A model generated the notes under the pieces. It had not been told where the DNA came from. It searched no databases and saw only the letters and a list, made by a program, of their open reading frames with translations. A stretch of DNA of 28,433 nt, taken from the IMG/VR virus record IMGVR_UViG_3300042945_001297, positions 1-28,433 of that record; one strand, 5' to 3'. A program made the translations under genes and the position numbers. Numbering within the stretch: the first letter of the stretch is position 1; each line of letters opens with the position of its first letter. The stretch is from a virus. Below are positions 23,226-27,987 of the stretch, piece after piece.

Positions 23226-24236
23226 CTATCCGAAAACCCAAATAGTGATTTGTGCGTTCCCCCCGTTCCCTCCAGCGCCAGAGGCAATGCTCTGGTTAGA
23301 GCCTCCTCCGCCGCCGCCACCACCGCCTGGACTACCACCGTTCCCTCCATTTCCAGGAGCGGTAGAACTTCCGCCGCCTCCTCCACCACCCTGCTTTGCC
23401 GACCCATTGCTACCACTAATGCTTGCAGCACCACCGTTCGCTCCGCCACCACTATTGATTTCAAAAGCACTTGAAATCAAGACGGAAAAATCATTACTCG
23501 ATCCTCCACCCTGCCCACCAGAAACAGCAGTTGAGCCGCTAATTCCTCCGCCACCACCACCTCCGCCACCACCATTAAGGTGATAATAGCCATTTTGGAT
23601 AACAGACCCGCTTACAGCTGCGCCTCTTCCGGATCTACCGTAATCCCAAAAGCTACTACCAATTTCGTAATCCATAGAAAAAGAATTAGCTGCACTTGTA
23701 CTGCTCGAACCACCAGAGTTACCACCCTGTCCACCAGGGAACGAAAGAAAACCAAAACTACTTACTCCGCCATTGTTTCCGCTAATTCCACTTGTATCAG
23801 CGGTAACAGAACTACCACCACTACCGCCAGATCCAATTGTTGCGCTTATGGAAGCGCCAGCACCACCAAGAGCGCTTGCCGAAACTGTCTCCCTGAAAAA
23901 ACCACCACCACCTCCTCCGCCGCCACCACCAGCATTATTCGTGCTTGTTGAAGATCTTCCACTGCCTCCGCCGCCACCAGCGCCAATACATTCCACAACA
24001 ACAATTTGGGCGCTTGCGGGGATGGTGTACGTTGTAGTTCCAGTGACACTAAAGACCTGCGTAGCAAGCAACTGGATACTTGTAAGCGCAGTAATTGTTG
24101 CGCTAACAGCCGAGACACTTGAGCTGACAGCCTGGATGTCAGACTGATGCTGAATGATGTCGTTGACAATGATGTTGTGCTGGGAAGCTGGGTACTTATC
24201 GCCAGCGACAACAGTCTGCGGAGCAACGTACGTCAC
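23226..24236 (-). CDS. Glycine-rich adhesin/fibre protein, copy 1
   Basis: 336 aa. The N-terminus MTYVAPQTVVAGDKYPASQH has the GDxxxAxxxN pattern of phage fibre attachment regions, followed by a helical stretch (SDIQAVSSSVSAVSATITAL), a beta strand set (VTGTTTYTIPASAQIVVVE), and long Gly runs, ending NAQITIWVFG. It is expected to be a surface protein that contacts the host. It starts at GTG 12 nt after the spike-base gene; TAGGAT lies 6 nt upstream, and its AGGA could also serve as a weak ribosome site. Its neighbour, the spike-base-like protein, suggests that this adhesin may sit on a head vertex and not on the tail; that is inference. Confidence 0.72.
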   Translation of the reverse strand: MTYVAPQTVVAGDKYPASQHNIIVNDIIQHQSDIQAVSSSVSAVSATITALTSIQLLATQVFSVTGTTTYTIPASAQIVVVECIGAGGGGGSGRSSTSTNNAGGGGGGGGGGFFRETVSASALGGAGASISATIGSGGSGGSSVTADTSGISGNNGGVSSFGFLSFPGGQGGNSGGSSSTSAANSFSMDYEIGSSFWDYGRSGRGAAVSGSVIQNGYYHLNGGGGGGGGGGISGSTAVSGGQGGGSSNDFSVLISSAFEINSGGGANGGAASISGSNGSAKQGGGGGGGSSTAPGNGGNGGSPGGGGGGGGGSNQSIASGAGGNGGNAQITIWVFG

Positions 24237-24242
24237 GCAGTA

Positions 24243-24248
24243 ATCCTA
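24243..24248 (-). promoter_or_regulatory. Candidate -10 box TAGGAT before adhesin copy 1
   Basis: TAGGAT, 6 nt (TACTGC), GTG. The AGGA within could alternatively be a Shine-Dalgarno 7 nt from the start, so this is the most ambiguous of the set. Confidence 0.35.
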
Positions 24249-24524
24249 TCAGTACAACGCTGTGACAGTGGTCGCGCTTGTGCTCGTAGAGTAAACACGC
24301 ACAACGCGAATCGGAAGAATAGTTCCCCTAGCGCAAACAAGAACCACAGGGTCGGTATCGCCAACAAGAAGAACATTCACATTATGGTGCGAACCACTGC
24401 CCTCAGCCTGCAATGCGCGCGTAACCTCAGCAAGATCATTCTCATCGTCAGGCGTGACAAGTACCGCTCGAGTGTACGGCGCGAGAATCTCAGGCGCCGT
24501 CTGCGAAAAACTGTTAGTAGCCAC
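24249..24524 (-). CDS. Spike base protein, Rcc01079 (GTA head spike base) family-like
   Basis: 91 aa. The pattern VTPDDENDLAEVTRAL at 23-38, then VNVLLVGDTDPVVL at 49-62, and GTILPIRVVRVYSTSTSATT with TALY at the end closely follows the small family typified by Rcc01079 of the Rhodobacter gene transfer agent (the base on which head spikes sit). That recognition is from memory of the family pattern. The product is a small beta-sandwich-like structural protein. GTG start, with GAGG just before it, begins inside the preceding gene's terminal GGY region and overlaps its stop by reading frame. The two Gly-rich adhesins follow at once, as expected if this protein anchors them. Confidence 0.72.
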   Translation of the reverse strand: MATNSFSQTAPEILAPYTRAVLVTPDDENDLAEVTRALQAEGSGSHHNVNVLLVGDTDPVVLVCARGTILPIRVVRVYSTSTSATTVTALY

Positions 24525-24906
24525 CCTCGCCGCCCATCGCGCCGCCCATCGGAGCGCCCATCGGAGCAGCACCGCCACCCATCATCGGCGTCATCGGCGT
24601 CGAAACAGCAGCCTCGCCAGCAGGATTCGGCGTCGGCAGCGAAGCGATCAGCATCATGATCTCCTTCTGCATGCGCTCCTGCATCATCGCGGCCTGACGC
24701 TCCTGCTCCATCATCTGAAGCGTCTGCTCCTGCGCGAGCTGCGCGATACCAGGGAGAGCAGCAACGGCCGGCGGGGCGCCTGCGCCACCCATCGGCGCGG
24801 GCGGCATCGGAGCCATCGGCGCCATCATCGGAGCGGCGCCCATCATCTCGGGCGGCGGGGGCGGCAGCATCGGCCCAGCATTCATCATGTCAGGAGGAAC
24901 GCTCAC
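24514..24906 (-). CDS. Met/Pro/Gly-rich low-complexity protein (130 aa)
   Basis: No family recognised. Both ends are low-complexity: N-terminal PPPPPEMMGAAPMMAPMAPM and C-terminal MMGGGAAPMGAPMGGAMGGE. Between them is one amphipathic helix rich in Met, Gln and Glu (EQTLQMMEQERQAAMMQERM). About two dozen of 130 residues are Met. It may be a flexible linker or assembly factor near the spike base; the function is unknown. The GTG start has GGGGAG 7 nt upstream and overlaps the previous stop (GTGA). Confidence 0.7.
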   Translation of the reverse strand: MSVPPDMMNAGPMLPPPPPEMMGAAPMMAPMAPMPPAPMGGAGAPPAVAALPGIAQLAQEQTLQMMEQERQAAMMQERMQKEIMMLIASLPTPNPAGEAAVSTPMTPMMGGGAAPMGAPMGGAMGGEGGY

Positions 24907-25007
24907 GCCATACTCCCCTTGCGCTTCTTCAGCGCATTCTTCAGCATCTCAAGCTTAGGATCGGGCGTCTTCATCGAGCCCGGAGCCTTCATCCCGTACC
25001 CTGGCAT
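24903..25007 (-). CDS. Very small basic protein (34 aa)
   Basis: MPGYGMKAPGSMKTPDPKLE, then MLKNALKKRKGSMA. Pro/Gly/Met N-terminus and a short Lys-rich helix. Well supported despite its size: GGAGG 8 nt before the ATG, the ATG overlaps the preceding TAA (TAATG), and its TGA overlaps the next start (GTGA). Function unknown. The Met/Pro flavour resembles its 130-aa neighbour. Confidence 0.65.
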   Translation of the reverse strand: MPGYGMKAPGSMKTPDPKLEMLKNALKKRKGSMA

Positions 25008-25183
25008 TACGAAGCCCTCCGGCGACCCTCGGCAGCAAGCTGCTGGAACTTCTCCTTACCGTACTTCTTGCGACCAATCGAAGCGGCAAGCGCCTTAGGA
25101 TCATCCACGCCCTTCTTGGCAAGCTTGCTGGCAAGCGCAGAGAACTTGCCGCCGCCTCCGGTCTTCATGCTCTTGTCAGCCAC
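25007..25183 (-). CDS. Small basic phage protein with GRKKYGKEKF motif (58 aa)
   Basis: Gly/Lys N-terminus (KTGGGGKFSALASKLAKKGV), then DDPKALAASIGRKKYGKEKF and QQLAAEGRRR. I have seen this pattern (K..GV.nP.ALAA.IGRKKYGK..F...A..GRKR) in many phage genomes as a short uncharacterised protein near head genes. It may bind DNA or the capsid; unproven. GTG start with TATAGT exactly 6 nt upstream. The longer open frame extends through the previous gene without a site and is rejected. Confidence 0.7.
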   Translation of the reverse strand: MADKSMKTGGGGKFSALASKLAKKGVDDPKALAASIGRKKYGKEKFQQLAAEGRRRAS

Positions 25184-25189
25184 GTCGAA

Positions 25190-25195
25190 ACTATA
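25190..25195 (-). promoter_or_regulatory. Candidate leaderless -10 box TATAGT for the 58-aa gene
   Basis: GG-TATAGT-TTCGAC-GTG within a 14-nt gap. The same TATA(C/G)TTTCG string occurs before the 110-aa and 86-aa genes. Confidence 0.5.
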
Positions 25196-25197
25196 CC

Positions 25198-25530
25198 TTA
25201 CTTCCCGCCGGACTCTTCGCGCTTGATACGAGAAGCCTGCCGAGCAGCCCACGACGCACCAGCATCCCCACCCCACGCCTGCCACGCCACATACCCCGGC
25301 GTCTCCTTACCCGGCGTACCCCAACCAGGCTTCCTATTCACAGCATGCCTTGAGAAGAACGAGTGCATCCGCATCACATGATCCCTGGTCAGCGGCGCGC
25401 CGGCAACTATCTTTCGTGCGCGAGCAGCAGTAGCAGGCTCAAAACCGCCACCAGCCTTACCATCAGCAACAAGGTCCAACCCCCTGCGCGCCGCACTACG
25501 CATACCAGCACTAGGAACGTACTTGCTCAC
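25198..25530 (-). CDS. Conserved phage hypothetical protein, FFxRH / GYVAWxxWGGDAG type (110 aa)
   Basis: Pattern: KYVPSAGMRSAARRGLDL, GGGFEPATAARARKIVAGAP, MRMHSFFSRHAVNRKPGW, GYVAWQAWGGDAGASWAARQ. This layout (AAxRGL...ARxIxxG...MxxFFxRHxVDxK...GxVAWxxWGGDAGxSWA) is common in phage genomes near packaging genes and is also found as a domain of larger phage proteins; its function is not known to me. No catalytic motif can be claimed. GTG start, with TATACT exactly 6 nt upstream and no Shine-Dalgarno. Confidence 0.72.
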   Translation of the reverse strand: MSKYVPSAGMRSAARRGLDLVADGKAGGGFEPATAARARKIVAGAPLTRDHVMRMHSFFSRHAVNRKPGWGTPGKETPGYVAWQAWGGDAGASWAARQASRIKREESGGK

Positions 25531-25536
25531 GCCGAA

Positions 25537-25542
25537 AGTATA
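25537..25542 (-). promoter_or_regulatory. Candidate leaderless -10 box TATACT for the 110-aa gene
   Basis: CG-TATACT-TTCGGC-GTG. It lies just downstream of the hairpin that follows the terminase gene, so a new transcript probably begins here. Confidence 0.5.
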
Positions 25543-25562
25543 CGTGTGCTAGTGTGCGGCAC

Positions 25563-25619
25563 GCGGCTGGGAGGGGCATCCTCAACCCTAGTTCCATCGC
25601 TAGCGCCCCAACCAGCCGC
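25563..25619 (-). terminator. Long imperfect hairpin after terminase large gene
   Basis: Arms 25563-25577 and 25605-25619 pair as 8 bp (GCGGCTGG), a 2-nt mismatch, and 5 bp (GGGGC), with a 27-nt loop. It begins 8 nt after the terminase stop. No U tract. Likely a terminator or mRNA-end structure separating the packaging message from the next promoter. Confidence 0.55.
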
Positions 25620-25627
25620 CCAAAACC

Positions 25628-27208
25628 CTACTTCTTGCCGACAACAAACCGCGTAGCGCGCTTCTGAATGTCAGGCTGCGGCTTAGGCTTAGGCTTCTCC
25701 ACCAGTCGAATAGGCGTCACAGCTTCCTGCTGCCACACCGCCTGCGCGCCAGCCATAGCCATCACCAAGTCGTCGTGACAACCCTCATCCGCCTCGGGAC
25801 GCGGCTCTCGACCACCACGATCCCGGTACACAAACGTTTTCATCTCGCCAATCAAGTCCTCACTCTTGATTCGGTGCGGCTCATCACGCACAGCGGCCTG
25901 CAACGCCGCCAACATCAGCGGCCTGGTCGCGCTCGTCGTGTTCCACCCGAGAATCTGCTCGTACTTCGCATTCACACCAATCGGATTCTTCGGACGCCAC
26001 AAGCGCGGATACCCCATCGCGTTCTTCAGCTGCGTCAGCACCGCCGTTCCAGGCCCATTGCGCTCCACAGCGATAATCGCGTCGTTGAACAAGCGTCCGA
26101 CGCGCGCAAGATCATCAGCGAACTCGTCAACATCAGCCCGATACTTGATTTCCGCCACCTGCTCGCCATTATCAAGGCGTAGCACAATCGCTACGGAGTA
26201 ATCCATACCAGATCCGATACCGCCACGGTCCTCGCGCCGCTCATACTCCTCAAAACTGACCGAACCAGCAACGTCAGCAAAAATAATGTACCGAGAATCC
26301 CGCCTTGGCGCCTCCCACAGCTTCATCGCGCCACGATTATCCTCGTAGAACTCGATTCTTCCGCCAGGGACAGGCAAACCCCGCACAAAACCACGCTTCT
26401 TCGGCGCCATCCCGCGTACATTCTCCAAAAACTGGAAGTATTGGCGCCCAGTAGTCTCACAAAACTCGCCCAAAACGCGAATCTTGTACGCGCTCGAGTC
26501 CTCACCCCACTGTCGCTTCGCATCCTGCACCCACTCCTGCGTGATCAAAGCCCTCTGAGCGTCCTCAGACACCTTCTCACCCGTGAAACACGGCGCGTCA
26601 AACGCGCTCATATGCACCGTGTACCACCCAGAGTCAGGCTGGAACGCCTTATAGAACGTCCCCGTCGGCCTCGTAGGGTTCCCAATCAGCAGCACGCGCG
26701 CCTCATCAGCCGTCAAGAAACCCTCAGACGCCTCGTAAATAGCCTCATCCACACCACTAGCCTCATCCACCACCAGCATCATCCTCGGCGCGTGATGCCC
26801 CTGGAATCGCTCAGGCTTATCCGTAGACAAACCCATAGCAAACCAATCCGACCTGACCTCAAGGCTCGACTTGAACATCTTCCCAAACGCATCCTTACCG
26901 CCAGGGATCTTCGAGTGACGCAACGCGATCTCGCGCCACAACAACTGCTCAACCTGACTCCACGTCGGAGCAGTCGTAATCACACGACACGGCCCCTCCG
27001 TCATGAAATCAAGCACCGCAACAGCAGCCGTTGCCGTCTTACCAACCCCGTGACAAGACCTGACGGCAACCCTCTTGTGCTTCTTCAACGCCTTCAACAC
27101 TTCCTGCTGCTTCGACCAAGCATCAAACCCAAAAAGATTCTTAGCTTTCCACACAGGATCAGCCATCCGCGCCCTAAGCTGAAGCGCCTCTTTCGAGAAA
27201 TCACTCAT
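25628..27208 (-). CDS. terL: Terminase large subunit
   Basis: 526 aa from the ATG at 27208. ATPase: Gln-motif region FDAWSKQQEV, Walker A SCHGVGKT (51-58, Cys-His in place of the usual variable residues), Walker B MMLVVDE (143-149), coupling motif LLIGNPTR. Nuclease (RNase H fold): IIFADVAGS (Asp312), AIIAVERNG (Glu382), EGCHDDLVMA (Asp479/480). It drives DNA into the capsid and cuts concatemers. The C-terminus is basic (KPKPKPQPDIQKRATR) as in portal-docking tails. The ATG lies one nucleotide after the 3' end of the tRNA. There is no standard Shine-Dalgarno; only a GGGG inside the tRNA acceptor stem is near. A TTG start inside the tRNA would add three residues and is unlikely. Confidence 0.95.
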   Translation of the reverse strand: MSDFSKEALQLRARMADPVWKAKNLFGFDAWSKQQEVLKALKKHKRVAVRSCHGVGKTATAAVAVLDFMTEGPCRVITTAPTWSQVEQLLWREIALRHSKIPGGKDAFGKMFKSSLEVRSDWFAMGLSTDKPERFQGHHAPRMMLVVDEASGVDEAIYEASEGFLTADEARVLLIGNPTRPTGTFYKAFQPDSGWYTVHMSAFDAPCFTGEKVSEDAQRALITQEWVQDAKRQWGEDSSAYKIRVLGEFCETTGRQYFQFLENVRGMAPKKRGFVRGLPVPGGRIEFYEDNRGAMKLWEAPRRDSRYIIFADVAGSVSFEEYERREDRGGIGSGMDYSVAIVLRLDNGEQVAEIKYRADVDEFADDLARVGRLFNDAIIAVERNGPGTAVLTQLKNAMGYPRLWRPKNPIGVNAKYEQILGWNTTSATRPLMLAALQAAVRDEPHRIKSEDLIGEMKTFVYRDRGGREPRPEADEGCHDDLVMAMAGAQAVWQQEAVTPIRLVEKPKPKPQPDIQKRATRFVVGKK

Positions 27209-27209
27209 A

Positions 27210-27290
27210 TGCCCCAAGAAGGACTCGAACCTTCACGCCAAAGGCACTCGATTTTGAGTCGAGCGTGTCTACCAATTCCACCATTGGGGC
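27210..27290 (-). tRNA. tRNA-Leu (anticodon CAA)
   Basis: 81 nt, complete cloverleaf: acceptor GCCCCAA/TTGGGGC, discriminator A, D stem GTG/CAC, anticodon stem CTCGA/TCGAG with loop CTCAAAA (anticodon CAA, reads UUG), type II variable arm GCC-TTT-GGC, T arm GAAGG-TTCGAGT-CCTTC. CCA is not encoded. It begins 4 nt after the terminase small stop and ends 1 nt before the terminase large ATG, so it must be cotranscribed and cut out of the message. UUG is the leading Leu codon in the neighbouring small terminase gene. Confidence 0.97.
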
Positions 27291-27294
27291 GAAA

Positions 27295-27801
27295 CTACTC
27301 CTCAACAACAACTTCGCCCTCCACCTGGAGAGCACCACGCGCATCCTCAAGCGGAATCTGCGCCAACGCCACAAGACTCAACGTCTGCGGCGAAACCTCA
27401 TGCTCCACAACCTCCTGCTTATGAAACCCGAAACTCCGCTCCAACTGCCACGCCGCCGGCTTCCAATCCCCCTCAGCAGCAGCCTCATTGATCTTCCGAA
27501 GATTCTGCTTCATATGCTGCTTCCGAGCCTCATAAAACCGGCGAGAAAACTCCGCATACCGCTTCGACTCGCCCTTCTTCCCCTTATGCAGCGTACTCAT
27601 AAACACCTTCTCATCAACACCAAGAACACGCGCAATCGCACGCTCAAACGCACCCAAACTCGCCAACTCCACAGCCTCCTCAAGCTGCTCATCCGACAAA
27701 TCCCCCATCGTCCCCGCAGGCAAATACTCCGACACGCGAAACGCGCCAAGACGCTCCAATGCCTCCTCGCGCGCCTCCCGCAAATCAGCCCTCTTCGTCA
27801 C
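27295..27801 (-). CDS. terS: Terminase small subunit (putative)
   Basis: 168 aa. Helical N-terminus; RAIARVLGVDEKVFMSTLHK resembles an HTH-like segment; then KRYAEFSRRFYEARKQHMKQ and AAAEGDWKPAAWQLERSFGF followed by HKQEVVEHE. The segment 'RYAEF...FYEAR...A...GDWKAAxWxLER' is the usual C-terminal oligomerisation part of phage small terminases. It binds the packaging start on DNA and delivers it to TerL. It lies directly upstream of terL with the tRNA between. GTG start with GGGGG 7 nt upstream. Nine of its 17 Leu codons are TTG. The assignment rests on pattern and context. Confidence 0.78.
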   Translation of the reverse strand: MTKRADLREAREEALERLGAFRVSEYLPAGTMGDLSDEQLEEAVELASLGAFERAIARVLGVDEKVFMSTLHKGKKGESKRYAEFSRRFYEARKQHMKQNLRKINEAAAEGDWKPAAWQLERSFGFHKQEVVEHEVSPQTLSLVALAQIPLEDARGALQVEGEVVVEE

Positions 27802-27949
27802 GCGACAACCCCCACAAATCCACCCTCAACCCACTAACAACACTCATACACACCCACGCATCATACTCACACCCAGCCCACACCAACAACCCACCATCAA
27901 CACCATCCCGCGTCAAAAAACTAAAACGCCAACAAGACCAACCACCCAT
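27785..27949 (-). CDS. Possible 54-aa gene overlapping the terminase small start
   Basis: MGGWSCWRFSFLTRDGVDGG, LLVWAGCEYDAWVCMSVV, SGLRVDLWGLSRDEEG. Unrecognised, Trp/Cys-rich for its size. Support: TAGTTT lies 7 nt before the ATG, its T/G-rich codon style matches the terminase small gene, and all six Leu codons are TTG, matching the nearby tRNA. Against: it overlaps terS by 17 nt in another frame and has no homology I can name. It may instead be the untranslated leader of the packaging message. Confidence 0.38.
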   Translation of the reverse strand: MGGWSCWRFSFLTRDGVDGGLLVWAGCEYDAWVCMSVVSGLRVDLWGLSRDEEG

Positions 27950-27956
27950 AAATGCT

Positions 27957-27962
27957 AAACTA
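27957..27962 (-). promoter_or_regulatory. Candidate promoter -10 box TAGTTT before the packaging operon
   Basis: GG-TAGTTT, 7 nt (AGCATTT), ATG. It follows a terminator-like hairpin, so this is a plausible start of the packaging/structural transcript. An overlapping TAGCAT is an alternative box. Confidence 0.42.
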
Positions 27963-27964
27963 CC

Positions 27965-27987
27965 AAAACCCCGCCTCACCAGCGGGA
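27965..27987 (-). terminator. Terminator-like hairpin with short U tract
   Basis: Minus-strand CCCGC-TGGTGAG-GCGGG (plus a U-G pair) followed by GTTTTGG. Small stem but with a U run, positioned between the upstream GC-rich region and the packaging promoter. Confidence 0.4.

Noticed and set aside
22241-23583. CRISPR-like or microsatellite arrays in the CCACCACCGCC-rich stretches
   Set aside because: No regular repeat-spacer structure; the pattern is explained by poly-Gly codons of the adhesins.
27206-27217. TTG start for terL inside the tRNA
   Set aside because: Would lose its start when the tRNA is matured, and the ATG right after the tRNA gives a normal terminase N-terminus.
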